A stretch of DNA of 64,000 nt from SG8-41 sp963802355 (GCA_963802355.1 CAWDIV010000021.1:124001-188000); one strand, 5' to 3'; shown: positions 8,808-18,112, numbered from the stretch's first letter. Translations and numbers: made by a program. Notes: a model not told the origin generated them from the sequence alone.

Positions 8808-9790
8808 ATGAGCCGAACCCGTTATGGACAGGCCATCGCGGCCGCACCGTTGGTGCTCGCGGCCGCCTGCATGGCGGGCGCGCGCGACGCCGCTGCTCAG
8901 TTGCGCCCTCCGCCAGCGCGATCCGTGGAAGCCTATGCGCTCGCCCCTGCAGCGAGCGGCGCCGGGGAGCCCGCTGCCGCAGCAACGGACGAGACGAGGC
9001 AGGCCGATCGGCCGACCCCGGAGCAACTGCGCCTGAGAAACGCCGCGGTGATCGGCGGTGGCATTCTGCTCGTCGGAGCGTTCGGCGCCGCGAAATGGTG
9101 GGACGAGGGCTTCACCGGGGAATTTCGCACTCAGAAAGAAGGGTGGTTCGGCCAGAACACGCCGTACGGCGGCGCGGACAAGCTGGGCCACGCGTTCTCT
9201 TGTACACGGGCGCGCGACTGGTTACCCATGCACTCGAAGCCGTCGGCAACGAGCCGGAACCCGCGCGCAGGCTCGCGGCATGGTCCGCGCTCGGCGTCAT
9301 GATAGGCATCGAGGTCCTGGACGGCTACTCGAAGCAGCAGCGTTTCAGCCGGGAGGATGTCTTCATGAACATCGTGGGCGTCGGGCTCGGTTATCTCATG
9401 GAGCGCAATCGTGAGCTCGACAACCTGCTCGATTTCCGCCTGTTGTACCGGAAGTCGGACGCGAGCAACTTCGATCCGGCGGGCGACTATTCGGGGCAGA
9501 CCTATCTCCTCGCCGCGAAAGCGAGCGGCGTACGCGCGCTGCGCGAGCACAGCGTGCTCCGGTATTTCGAGCTCGCCGTCGGCTACGGCACGCGCGGCTA
9601 TCGGGACCCGCCGGGAACACTGCGCGAGCGCAACCTGTATCTCGGCGTGTCTCTCAATCTTTCCGAGGTGCTCGCCCAAACCGTTTTCCGCGGCGCCACG
9701 AAGCGCAGTGGCGCGCAACGCGCGACCGATCTGTTCCTGGAATTCGTCCAGGTGCCTGGAACGGCTGCGCTCGCTTCGCATGGCCTGTAG
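8808..9790 (+). CDS. DUF2279 (YfiM-like) envelope protein, frameshifted
   Basis: The first part reads in one frame from ATG 8808 (a signal-like segment ending near RDAAAQ, then a transmembrane stretch AAVIGGGILLVGAFGAAKWW) to about 9200. The rest (YTGARLVTHALEAVG ... to 9790) is in another frame. The joint lies in the family's core, GGADKLGHAFS followed by YTGAR, so one gene of about 327 residues was split by a small indel. DUF2279 proteins are envelope proteins of unknown role; the Lys-Leu-Gly-His motif and the following EDVFMNIVGVGLGYL are typical. The ATG at 8808 sits 35 bases after the transposase relic, and promoter and neighbours give no function. Confidence 0.65.
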
Positions 9791-9958
9791 CCGGCATCGC
9801 GCCGGCCGCCGTTCGGCCGCCGCCCGCCGAACGCGATGCGCTAGGTGCACGAAGCGGCTTGCAGGGGGGCGAACAGGCTCGCCTTGGAGAACGAGGTCCG
9901 CACGCTGGCGCGAGCGCATGCCGAGCCCACCTATCGGCTCCCCGTCCGCGTTCGAGTA
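9791..9958. other. Intergenic stretch
   Basis: No gene, terminator or repeat could be supported here. It separates the DUF2279 gene from another transposase relic. Confidence 0.4.
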
Positions 9959-10069
9959 TCAAGCCGCTTGAAACAGATCCACCCGCCGCGCCGGCATCCG
10001 CGGCGGCGGTTGAGCCGATAACCCCAGATGCGTGAGAATGCGCTCGACCTCCTCGATGATCTTCAACTT
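9959..10069 (-). pseudogene. C-terminal relic of an IS91-like putative transposase
   Basis: Reads KLKIIEEVERILTHLGL, then a proline/arginine linker and VDLFQAA followed by a stop. This tail (RILTHLGL ... PPPR ... ARRVDLFQ) is, from memory, the characteristic end of a widespread transposase family. An in-frame stop precedes it, so only about 36 codons remain. Confidence 0.55.
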
Positions 10070-10215
10070 ACGCGAACATCAACTCGGTCGCGCGAACCGG
10101 CCCCGGATCGCCCACCTGCCACTGAGGACTTCACTTGAAGTATCATGGTCATCGGCGCAGGCTATACGTGTTTCGCGTGACGAACCGGCGGGCGACCCGC
10201 TGGAGGGAGGAATCA

Positions 10216-10988
10216 ATGATGACTCTTCATTCCCGCCTTTGCAGGTGCGTCGCGCTCGCCGCCGGCGTCGTATTCGTGCTCGCGTTCACGGCGAGCGCGG
10301 CGGCACAACAAGCGAAAGACGCTGCGGCCCAAAAGCCGAAAGACGGGCCGGGTAACTGCCAACGCTGCCATGCTTCGGGACTTCCGCTTCCGGAGAAGCA
10401 CCCGAAAATTACAGGGGCGAGCATTGCCGAGTGCGTGTCCTGCCATGCCTCGCAGGCCGGACAGGCGAAGCCGCACCCGGTCGCTTCCCGGCTGCATCGC
10501 CAGCACATCAAGGTTGGACTCGATTGCACCACGTGCCACGCGTATTCGCCGGGCAAGCGATTCGCGGTGATGGGCCATGAGGGCAATCTGGGCGCGCTCG
10601 ACGCCGAGCAGGCCAGAGGGTGCGCAAGGCGATGGTTACGTGGGCGAGCTCGCCATGGCTCGCGTCCATTCACGGGACCAAGCAGAACCTGTCGTGCGGC
10701 GCATGCCACCAGAAGCAGCTGATCCCGGACGACAATGAGACGGTACTCAACAAGCAATGCGCGACTTGCCACGGCGGCTACGACAAGCTTGCGTCGGCGA
10801 CCAAGGCGAAGCTCAAGAACCCGAACATCAACCCGCACGGCTCGCACCTCGGGCCCGAGATCGCCTGCACGGTGTGCCACCAGGGACACCGGGAGTCCCG
10901 GCCCTACTGCCTCCACTGCCACACCAACTTCGTCATGCCGATTCCGGGGGGCGCGGCCAAGGCGGCCGCCCCCGCGGCGGCCAAGTGA
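10216..10988 (+). CDS. Periplasmic multiheme cytochrome c (seven CxxCH), frameshifted
   Basis: Starts at ATG 10216 with GGAGG about ten bases upstream and a signal peptide cleaved near AAAQQA. The first frame holds CQRCH, CVSCH and CTTCH; after a shift near 10610 the second frame holds CGACH, CATCH, CTVCH and CLHCH. That gives seven heme-binding motifs over about 255 residues, more than the four of the cytochrome domain of Shewanella fumarate reductase FccA. The flavoprotein starting 13 bases downstream is the natural partner: together they would carry electrons from the membrane quinol system to a periplasmic reductase. The shift can be cured by removing two bases or adding one, and could be a sequence error. 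Confidence 0.75.
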
Positions 10989-11001
10989 CAGGAGACTTCT
11001 C

Positions 11002-12432
11002 ATGGAACGACGCGACGTCCTCAAGCTCGGCAGCATCGCGATGCTCGCTGGCCCACACGCTTTCGCCGCCTCACGCCACGAGCGCGCCGGTGTGATCGTC
11101 ATCGGCTCCGGCGGGGCCGGATTGACCGCCGCGATCTCCGCCTTCGACGAGAAGGCGAAGGTGGTGGTGCTCGAGAAAATGCCGATCACCGGGGGCAACA
11201 CGCAGCTCGCCGCTGGAGGCATGAACGCCGCCGAGACCGTGTTCCAAAAGAAGCGCACGATCAACGACTCGGTGAAGATCATGTACGACGACACGTTCAA
11301 AGGCGGCAAGAACCTTGCCAACCCCGAGCTCGTCGAGATCCTCGCGCGCAACTCCTCGTCGTCGATCGACTGGCTGACGAAGATCGGCGCGGACATGAGC
11401 GACATCGGGCGCATGGGCGGCGCAAGCGTGGACCGCTGCCACCGGCCGACCGGCGGCGACGCCGTCGGTCATCACATCATCCACGTGATGCGCCAGAACG
11501 CAATCAAGCGCGGAATGGACGTGCGCACCAACTCGAGGGTAGTGAAGATCCTCGAGACGCCGGGCGGCGGGATATCGGGCGTGCTGGTCCATAACAAGCT
11601 GGGGGAGCAGTACTCGATCGAGGCGCCCGCGATCATTCTGGCCTGCGGCGGCTTCTCGGCCAACCTCGAGCGCGTCAAGAAGTATCGCCCCGAGTACGCG
11701 GCATTCTCGAGCACCAACCAGCCCGGCGCGACGGGCGACGGACTGGACCTCGCGGCCGAGTTCGGGGCGAAGCTCGTGGACATGGAGCAGATCCAGATCC
11801 ATCCCTCGCAGGCCGCCGGCTCCAAGATCCTGATCACCGAGGCGGTGCGCGGCAACGGCGCGATCTGCGTGAACCGCGCGGGTAAGCGGTTCATGAACGA
11901 GCTCACCACGCGCGACGCAGCGAGCGCCGCGATCCTCAAGCAGACCGGACAGACCGCCTTTCTGGTGTTCGACGAGACGATCCGCAAGTCGCTCAAGCAG
12001 ATCGAGGGCTACTTCCACCTCGAGTTGGTGAAAAGCGGCAAGACGCCGCAGGAGCTTGCGAAAGCGATCGGGGCCGACGGCGCCAACCTCGCGGCCACCA
12101 TCGAGAGCTACAACAAGTTCCAGGCGGCGAAGAAGGACGACGAGTTCGGCCGGCCCGACATGCCGCGCCCCCTCAAGGACCCGGGCTATTACGCGATCGA
12201 GATCCGCCCCGGGATCCATTACACGATGGGTGGTGTCGCGATCGACGCGCGCTGCCGCGTGCTGGGCCAGGACGGCAAGGCGATCCCCGGCCTCTACGCC
12301 GCGGGCGAAGTGACCGGCGGGGTGCACGGTGCGAACCGCCTCGGCGGCAACTCGATCTCGGAGACGATTACCTTCGGCCGCATCGCCGGTCGCGAAGCGA
12401 CGCAGTTCGCGAAGGCGAAGCGGCCCAGCTAA
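11002..12432 (+). CDS. Flavocytochrome c / fumarate-reductase-type flavoprotein subunit
   Basis: 476 residues from ATG 11002 (AGGAGA upstream); the longer open frame overlaps the cytochrome gene and is rejected. A twin-arginine-like leader (ERRDVLKLGS) suggests export with bound FAD. The FAD-binding GSGGAGLTAAISA is near residue 37 and EKMPITGGNTQLAAGGMNA follows. Active-site equivalents of FccA are present: IQIHPS, the proton-relay arginine in TEAVRGNGAICVN, the histidine in IHYTMGG and the arginine in GANRLGGNS. The family reduces fumarate, urocanate, methacrylate or similar enoates. The substrate is not determined. It forms an operon with the multiheme cytochrome, to which it would be the terminal partner. 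Confidence 0.87.
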   Translation: MERRDVLKLGSIAMLAGPHAFAASRHERAGVIVIGSGGAGLTAAISAFDEKAKVVVLEKMPITGGNTQLAAGGMNAAETVFQKKRTINDSVKIMYDDTFKGGKNLANPELVEILARNSSSSIDWLTKIGADMSDIGRMGGASVDRCHRPTGGDAVGHHIIHVMRQNAIKRGMDVRTNSRVVKILETPGGGISGVLVHNKLGEQYSIEAPAIILACGGFSANLERVKKYRPEYAAFSSTNQPGATGDGLDLAAEFGAKLVDMEQIQIHPSQAAGSKILITEAVRGNGAICVNRAGKRFMNELTTRDAASAAILKQTGQTAFLVFDETIRKSLKQIEGYFHLELVKSGKTPQELAKAIGADGANLAATIESYNKFQAAKKDDEFGRPDMPRPLKDPGYYAIEIRPGIHYTMGGVAIDARCRVLGQDGKAIPGLYAAGEVTGGVHGANRLGGNSISETITFGRIAGREATQFAKAKRPS

Positions 12433-12460
12433 TCGTTGTTGAGCGCGAACGTCCGCTCTT

Positions 12461-12628
12461 GGCCTATTTTGTTGAAAAACTCGTTCGCGGCAGCTTTCGA
12501 CACATTGCGTAGAAAACTGGACCTCTCAGGACGGCCCACAATCGACGATCATCGATCGGTTGATGGTACGACGACCCCGCAAATGCAAGTGAAAACCCCC
12601 GTTCGAGAGTTTTTCAACAGAATCGGCC
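12461..12628. repeat. MITE-like element with 22-bp terminal inverted repeats
   Basis: The left end GGCCTATTTTGTTGAAAAAC (12461-12480, continuing TC) and the right end (12607-12628) are inverse complements with about three mismatches. The enclosed 124 bases code for nothing. The ends resemble those of insertion sequences starting with TGTTGAAAAACTC-type repeats, so this may be a non-autonomous derivative or internally deleted IS. Confidence 0.65.
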
Positions 12629-12652
12629 GTACCCGGTCCCACATTCCCGGCC

Positions 12653-12800
12653 CCCAGTTTTCCAGATAGCGGCCGGTGGGTGGACGCCAATGTCAGTCAG
12701 TGCCTCAGATTTCCGCAAAGCTGCCGCTGGTCAGAGGCGGCACCCGACCCGTTGCTGTCACTCACGAAGCCGTAAAGCCGCCGCTGAGCGGCTCGCGCAA
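12653..12800. repeat. PF04392-associated repeat, degenerate copy
   Basis: Contains TTTCCAGATAGCGGCCGGT and CGACCCGTTGCTGTC, matching the block at 13793-13883 (TTTCCAGATAGCTGCCGGT ... CGACCCGTTGCTGCC). The remaining sequence to 12997 shows no gene; a GAGGAGG ribosome-binding site precedes ATG 12998. Confidence 0.6.
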
Positions 12801-12997
12801 CGGCGCACTTCCGTTTGTGGGTTAGAACTCATGTCCTATACTGGGAAAGTAGGCCGATTTGCGTGGCTTAGTTTGCGACTGACTTATGCGAGCAAGCACC
12901 GCGCGATTGACTGTTTCTTGGGCCTGCTGATACAGTTGCGGACAGTAAAAAGGGGCGCTTGAAGTTCCTATTCCCCACACCTCGAGGAGGATGATCG

Positions 12998-13747
12998 ATG
13001 AAGACAAGACACCGAGGCTTCTTGGTCTTGCTCTTGGTATGGTTGGCCTTGGGAGCCGCATCGGTCCGCGCGGATGTGATCCTCACCACGCTCCCTCAGA
13101 CGAACGACGACATCGCCTCCGCGACCTTGGGCCCGCTGCGGATCAAGGCCTTGGCCTTCACCCTGCCCGGGCAAGCGTACACCCTGGATTCGGTCGTGCT
13201 CCGACTGCGGCTCGATACCTTCGACCGCCCGCTGACGGCGCCGATCCTCCGGCTGCTCGACGACTCGGGCAACCCCGACATCCCGGGCTCCACCGTGCTG
13301 AGCACCTTCTCCACGCCGACGCTCGTGGGCGGCATCAACAACTTCACGTTCACGCCGACCGGCTTGTTTACGCTGCTAGCCGATGAGAAATACTGGCTGG
13401 CCTTGAGTTCCGCGGCCGACTTCGACACCTCGGGCCTGAACTGGCTCGCATCCAACCCTCCGGTCACCCCGACGGGCGTCGCGACGCTCAGCGGCAACCG
13501 CTTCACGTCCGACGGCGGAGCGATCTGGGTCGGCTCGACCACCGTGAACTCGTTAACAATCAACGGCACGGTCGTGCCCGAAGGGACGGTCCCCGAACCC
13601 GCGACGCTCGCGCTACTCGGTCTCGGTCTCGCGGGACTCGGATTCGCACGACGTCGCAAGCCGGTACTAACCGCTGCAACGCTCTCACGACTCGGCCCGC
13701 GCGATTGCGGGCCGATTTGTTTTTGGCTCCAACCCCTCAGGCTTTGA
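12998..13747 (+). CDS. Secreted PEP-CTERM sorting-domain protein
   Basis: Open frame of 249 residues, but the real product is probably about 224. An N-terminal signal peptide (RHRGFLVLLLVWLALGAASVRA) precedes a beta-rich domain of about 170 residues with no recognised enzyme motif, then the C-terminal tag VPEPATLALLGLGLAGLGFA followed by RRRK. Such proteins are cut by exosortase and go to the extracellular matrix with exopolysaccharide. In known proteins the chain ends a few residues after the arginine cluster; here it runs on through the terminator hairpin at 13692. A stop (TAA 13668) is reached if one base is removed near 13650, so a single-base insertion is suspected. Confidence 0.8.
   Translation: MKTRHRGFLVLLLVWLALGAASVRADVILTTLPQTNDDIASATLGPLRIKALAFTLPGQAYTLDSVVLRLRLDTFDRPLTAPILRLLDDSGNPDIPGSTVLSTFSTPTLVGGINNFTFTPTGLFTLLADEKYWLALSSAADFDTSGLNWLASNPPVTPTGVATLSGNRFTSDGGAIWVGSTTVNSLTINGTVVPEGTVPEPATLALLGLGLAGLGFARRRKPVLTAATLSRLGPRDCGPICFWLQPLRL
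13692..13724 (+). terminator. Rho-independent terminator of the PEP-CTERM gene
   Basis: A nine-pair stem TCGGCCCGC / GCGGGCCGA with a short loop, then TTTGTTTTT. It lies inside the nominal end of the open frame, which argues that the true stop codon is upstream. Confidence 0.85.
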
Positions 13748-13792
13748 TACGCGCCCGCCCGCTTCTGGCCGGATAACGCCCGATGCAGGCGA

Positions 13793-13883
13793 GCCTCAGA
13801 TTTCCAGATAGCTGCCGGTCGTCAAGTGCCGGAGCCGACCCGTTGCTGCCGGTCGCGTTTCCAGAAAGCGGTCGTTCGTGGTC
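13793..13883. repeat. PF04392-associated 3' repeat
   Basis: A block with TTTCCAGATAGCTGCCGGTCG and TTTCCAGAAAGCGGTCGTTCG, located just beyond the stop of the PF04392 gene. Related blocks lie at 12653, 19140 and 8075. Confidence 0.6.
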
Positions 13884-14900
13884 CTACTCGATCACCCTGT
13901 CCGCGCGCACCAGCAGTGACTGCGGGATCGTGATGCCGAGTGCTTTGGCAGTTTTCATGTTGATCACTAGCTCGAACTTGGTCGGCAGTTCCACCGGGAT
14001 ATCCCCAGGCTTCGTGCCCTTCAGAATTTTATCGACGAATGTCGCGCTCTGCCGCCAGCGGAACTTATCGTCGGAGCCGTAGCTTATGAGCCCACCAGCA
14101 TCCGTGTAGGAATCCGTTCCGTAGATCGCCGGCAGGCGGTTTTTCTCGGCAATTTGGACCAGCAGCTTGCGGCTGTTGAAATTTATCGGATTGTTCAGCA
14201 CGAACATTGCGTCCGCCCTCCATTTACGCATAGCCCCTTCAACTTGCTCGACATCCCCGCCGCTTCTCAGCTCGACGGACAATACCTGCATACCGAGGGC
14301 CTTGGCGGCCCGTTCTACTTCGTCTGCAGTGGCTGCGGCCGTCTTCGAGGTCGAGTCGACGAAGACGGCGATCCGCGAAATCTTCGGGATGGCCTCTTTC
14401 AGCAATTGCAGTTGTTTGCCTGCCAATTCAGTTGCGATATTTGATAGTCCGGTGACATTGCCACCCGGACGGGCGAGGCTTGCGACGAGGCCGGAGGCGA
14501 GCGGGTTGCCCCAGGCGGCAGCCACAATGGGTACGGCACGCTTTGCCTGTTCCGCGGCCCGTGCCACGGCCAGTACAGCCACGCTGTTGGGCACCACGAT
14601 CACGTCCAGATTCCGACCGACAAGCTCGTTGGCTAATTCGGATAATCGGGCGATATCGCCGTTTGCATAGCGCGGTTCGAACACAATGTTCTTGCCTTGG
14701 ACGTAGCCATATTCGCGCATCGCCCGAATGAAGATTTCAACCAGCGGGCCACGCGTTTCAAGGGAGTCCGACGCCAGAATGCCGATGCGATATACCCTGG
14801 CTTGCGGCTGTGCGCGCCCCAAGTCCACTCGGGCGAGAGCGAGCCAGGCACTGGCTCCGATCAACAACGCACGGCGTGACGAACTGAACTTGATCTTCAC
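13884..14900 (-). CDS. ABC_sub_bind (PF04392) family periplasmic binding protein
   Basis: 338 residues, intact, with AAGGAG upstream. A signal peptide with an arginine pair (SSRRALLIGASAWLALARV) leads into the two-lobed binding fold: YRIGILASDS, REYGYVQGKNIVFEPRYANGD, DVIVVPNSVAVLA, SLARPGGNVTGLSN and the closing VDKILKGTKPGDIPVELPT and FELVINMKTAKALGITIPQ. In this group TrpX and similar proteins bind small amino-acid-like ligands, but the many betaproteobacterial copies mostly have no known ligand. No permease or ATPase is adjacent. A frameshifted paralogue lies directly upstream, with 26 bases between. Confidence 0.85.
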   Translation of the reverse strand: MKIKFSSSRRALLIGASAWLALARVDLGRAQPQARVYRIGILASDSLETRGPLVEIFIRAMREYGYVQGKNIVFEPRYANGDIARLSELANELVGRNLDVIVVPNSVAVLAVARAAEQAKRAVPIVAAAWGNPLASGLVASLARPGGNVTGLSNIATELAGKQLQLLKEAIPKISRIAVFVDSTSKTAAATADEVERAAKALGMQVLSVELRSGGDVEQVEGAMRKWRADAMFVLNNPINFNSRKLLVQIAEKNRLPAIYGTDSYTDAGGLISYGSDDKFRWRQSATFVDKILKGTKPGDIPVELPTKFELVINMKTAKALGITIPQSLLVRADRVIE

Positions 14901-14926
14901 GGCTGGACTCCTTTGTGATCGCGATC

Positions 14927-15908
14927 TTATTCAACCACCCTGTCGGCGCGAAACCGGACCGGCTGGGGAATCGTGATGCCCAGCGCCTTGGCAGTCTGCA
15001 GGTTTATCACCAGCTCGAACTTGGTTGACCGTTCGACCGGAAGATCGCTGGGTTTCGCGCCCTTGAGGATCTTGTCCACGAAAGTGGCGGCGCGCCGGAA
15101 ACCGTCGGCACGGTCTGGTCCATAGGCCAGAAGACCGCCAGCGTCCGCGAATTCCGAAAGGTGATGTATCGACGGCAGGCGGTTCTTTGCCGCGAAGCCC
15201 GCTATCCGTTTCAGATTCGTATTGAACACCGGGGCTCCTGATGAAAAGAGCGCCAGCACGCGCCCGGGTCGCGTCTTCGAACGCTGGGTCGAAATCTTTG
15301 AGACTCCGTACTCCAGCAAATGAAGCTGGATTCCCAGTTGACGTGCCGGAAGCTGAAGTTCCTTCCAATAGTATCGAGGCTGCGCCCTCTGGGTTCCAGA
15401 GCACCGCCACACGGGAGAGCTTGGGAACCATTTCCTTGAGCAGCTCCAGGCCTTTTCCGGCCAGCTCGGCTGTCATTTGGGATGACCCCGTGACGTTGCC
15501 GCCGGGCCGCGCCAGGCTCTCAACCAGCCCGATTGCAACAGGATCACCCGCATTCGCCATAACGATAGGGATAGCCGTGGTGGCTTTTTGGGCAGCCAGC
15601 GCAGCGGTGGCAGCGGAAGCGACGATGACGTCAACCTTGAGACGGACGAGATCGGTTGCGAGGTCAAGGAGGCGATCGTTTCTACCCTCCGCATAGCGGT
15701 CCTCGATGCTGATGTTCTTGCCCTCGACCCATCCGAGGTCGCGCAGCCCCAGCTGGAACGCCTGGTGCCAGAGTGCGGACTCGGAAGGCGATATTGCCGT
15801 GAGCAGTCCTATCCGGCGCACTTTTGCCGGCGCCTGCGCGCGTACTGCGCCTGCCCCAGCGAGCGCACCAGCGCCAAGCGCGATAACCAGCTTGCGACGA
15901 TTGTTCAT
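14927..15908 (-). CDS. Second ABC_sub_bind (PF04392) protein, frameshifted
   Basis: Starts at ATG 15908 behind a GGGAGGGG site. The signal peptide (RRKLVIALGAGALAGAGAVRAQA) and first lobe (RRIGLLTAISPSE ... SLARPGGNVTGSSQMTAELAGK) are in one frame to about 15377. The sequence then moves to a second frame (YYWKELQLPARQLGIQLHLLE), back to the first (VRSLKDFDPAFEDATRARAG) and again to the second, which ends properly in VDKILKGAKPSDLPVE ... ITIPQ. Three small shifts therefore split it. Protein-level conservation is otherwise high, so the damage is recent or an artefact. Confidence 0.7.
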
Positions 15909-16080
15909 TCCCCTCCCTTGGCAGGCGGCCATTATGCGCGCTTGTGGCAAGGGCAGCAGTCCAGCGAACTTTTGCGGCAGGCAGACACGGGGTGACGATC
16001 AAACGTCAAATTGAAACGTAACAGGGACCGGCAGCTATTGGCCGAAACTGTCACCAAGATGCAATAGAAGTGTGAAATAC
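15909..16080. other. Intergenic region between divergent genes
   Basis: Short divergent spacer between the second PF04392 gene and the fragments preceding the OmpA-like gene. No promoter is clear enough to call. Confidence 0.3.
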
Positions 16081-16180
16081 TTGTTGCAGCGGAGGCCCCG
16101 AGCCGAGGGTGTTGTTGAGGCCTATCGCGAGGGCGGCTGCACGCAGAGCGCTATCGCCAAGGCTCTTAAAGATTTGTTGC
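16081..16180 (+). pseudogene. C-terminal helix-turn-helix fragment of a REP-associated (Y1-type) transposase
   Basis: The frame reads RAEGVVEAYREGGCTQSAIAKALK, matching the usual tail of REP-associated tyrosine transposases (EAYxxGxYTxxEIAxHFG). The rest of that tail and all of the catalytic domain are missing. The fragment sits directly before the leader that is duplicated at 8.5 kb. Confidence 0.45.
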
Positions 16181-16314
16181 TTGCCAACGACAATTCCGCG
16201 GCCGTGTGCCACCATGGCACTAAAGTCCAATATGCGCCTCCACCGGGATCCGATACCTTAAACCGCAAGTTCAGGGCGGGCGTAAGACGACGCCGCGTTT
16301 TGAAAGGGGATCCG

Positions 16315-17433
16315 ATGTTCAGACGACGAACTTTAACAGCAGCATTTGCGCTCGCCGTTCCGCTCGTCGCGCACGGTCAACTCACTTACGAACCCCTAAA
16401 ATATTTCGACGATCGTTGGTACGTCACGCCATTCGGGAGCTACATCTTCTCCGACTCCGGACGCAGGTCCAGCGACGACTGGGGTGGCGGTCTCGCAATC
16501 GGCAAACCCGTCCACCCGAACTGGAACGTCGAACTTCGCGCCATGTACGAAGAGCTCTCGTCTGAGAGCGGCGGCCCGGGCAAATACAAGAACTGGAGCG
16601 GAACGCTCGATGGCCACTATTTCTTCGCCGGGCGCCTGGGCCTGCGCTATTGGCAATCGGAAACCGTGCAGCCCTACCTCATCGCCGGAATCGGGGCCAT
16701 TAAAGATAAGGTGAGTGGCAGCTCGACGACGCCGTCCCGCGACAAGACGAGCTTCATGGCAAACGCTGGCGTCGGCTTCGTCTGGCCGTTCTCGTCCTGG
16801 GGACGCCTAACCGGCGACGTGCGTTACCGCTGGGACGACAACAGGGGCAACTTCGGCAGTGGCGGCAGCTTCGGCGACTGGATCGCCAGCGTGGGCCTGC
16901 AGATCCCCCTCGGGCCACCGCCGCGCGTCGCAGAAGCGCCGCGCGCAGCGCCCCCGCCCGCTCCACCCGCGCCAAAACCCGAGCCGGTAGTGAAGCCCGC
17001 CCCGCCTCCTCCGGCCCCGAAGAAACCAGTGGTACAGCGCATCGAACTTTCCGGCGAAGGCACATTCGTGTTCGCCAAGGCGACGCTCACCGACGCCGGA
17101 CGCAGCCGGATCGAGAAAGTGGTACAGGACCTCAGGTCCGCGGGCGTCACGGTCACGTCGATGATGATTACGGGGTACACCGATCCGATCGGTAAACCGG
17201 ACTCCAACCAGCGGTTGTCGCTGGAGCGGGCTAACGCAGTGCGCGACCACATGGTGAGCCAAGGCGTCCCCGCGGGTGTCATCCGCACCGAGGGTCGCGG
17301 CGAGGCCGATCTCAAGGTTACGCAGGCCGATTGCAAGGCCAAGGGCGAAGCGAAGAACCGTAACGCCCTGATCGCCTGTCTGCTGCCCAATCGTCGCGTC
17401 GAGATTCAGGCTACCGGCGAGAAGCAAAACTGA
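16315..17433 (+). CDS. OmpA-family outer-membrane protein (barrel plus peptidoglycan-binding domain)
   Basis: 372 residues from ATG 16315 (AAAGGGGATCC upstream). A signal peptide ends at AHGQ. Residues about 25-200 form an eight-strand type barrel with alternating aromatic residues (WYVTPFGSYIF, GLRYWQSETVQPYLIAGIG, GDVRYRWDD). A proline/alanine hinge lies at about 200-240. The C-terminal OmpA domain has LSGEGTFVFAKATLTDAG, MITGYTDPIG, LSLERANAVRDHMVSQG and PNRRVEI, with the peptidoglycan-contacting Asp and Arg in place. A DCKAKGEAKNRNALIACL insert with a likely disulphide is typical of betaproteobacterial OmpA proteins. Its leader and signal peptide are duplicated at 8.5 kb. Confidence 0.9.
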   Translation: MFRRRTLTAAFALAVPLVAHGQLTYEPLKYFDDRWYVTPFGSYIFSDSGRRSSDDWGGGLAIGKPVHPNWNVELRAMYEELSSESGGPGKYKNWSGTLDGHYFFAGRLGLRYWQSETVQPYLIAGIGAIKDKVSGSSTTPSRDKTSFMANAGVGFVWPFSSWGRLTGDVRYRWDDNRGNFGSGGSFGDWIASVGLQIPLGPPPRVAEAPRAAPPPAPPAPKPEPVVKPAPPPPAPKKPVVQRIELSGEGTFVFAKATLTDAGRSRIEKVVQDLRSAGVTVTSMMITGYTDPIGKPDSNQRLSLERANAVRDHMVSQGVPAGVIRTEGRGEADLKVTQADCKAKGEAKNRNALIACLLPNRRVEIQATGEKQN

Positions 17434-17699
17434 CACCCATTCGGAGCCAGCCTAAACTGAGCAGTGACTGCACGACGCGACTCAGCCGCTGGCTCCTGCT
17501 CTGGCGCCACCTTGCGGGGTCAATCGGGTTTTCCTCGGCCTCGAGCCGGTTTCTCACCAGCGCAGCTTTCGAACTGCTGACACAGTCGCAGAAGCTCACC
17601 TATATCGGAGCCTAAATGTACGCCAGCCAAGGCAAGGCGCACGGCTGGAGCAGCCTTTTTACCCGCTGAGGTCTCCGCCCCTACGCCAAAACCGGACTA
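17434..17699. other. Intergenic region after the OmpA-like gene
   Basis: No gene or convincing terminator seen. Both strands lack a start with a ribosome-binding site and any recognised protein motif. Confidence 0.35.
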
Positions 17700-18065
17700 A
17701 ACAGCCGAATTGTCTTGGACGATGTCGCAGACGGCGCGGGAGCGCTGGCCGAGCCGGTGTCCATCCAGAACATGATCGTGACGCCGGTGCTCGGGTCGCT
17801 CGTCGGCGAGTATCTGTTCCCGCCCTGGCGAGCTCACATTCGCGCCAAGGCGGGCCCGCTCGATTGGTCGGACAAGGTCGTCCTAGCCCTCACCGATCCG
17901 TTGGGTGCCATCAATGCCCAAGTGGACCGCTGGCTGAGCGTGAAGACGACACTGCAGCTGCAGCCCATCGGCTCGCGACTCCGCACACCCGGGCAGCACC
18001 CGCTGGCCTTCGTCCTGCGGCTGCGCAAAAGGGCACCACCGGTTGGAGTCTGCAAATGCACATAG
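17700..18065 (+). pseudogene. Fragment of a DUF3943-like envelope protein
   Basis: The open frame reads ALAEPVSIQNMIVTPVLGSL, then VGEYLF ... LDWSDKVVLALTDPLGAINAQVDR. This matches my recollection of the DUF3943 core (QDLIVTPxxGxxLGE ... TDPLGxxN). There is no start codon with a ribosome-binding site and the N-terminal portion is absent. It is flanked by a transposase relic, consistent with a broken passenger gene. Confidence 0.45.
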
Positions 18066-18112
18066 TGTGGTAGCGCCGAACGGATAGACGAGTCAATCCG
18101 GCCGCCAGCAAC

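Noticed and set aside
10735..11001. N-terminal extension of the flavoprotein gene
   Set aside because: It overlaps the cytochrome gene and codes for low-complexity Arg/Thr; the ATG at 11002 has a good site and a twin-arginine-like leader.
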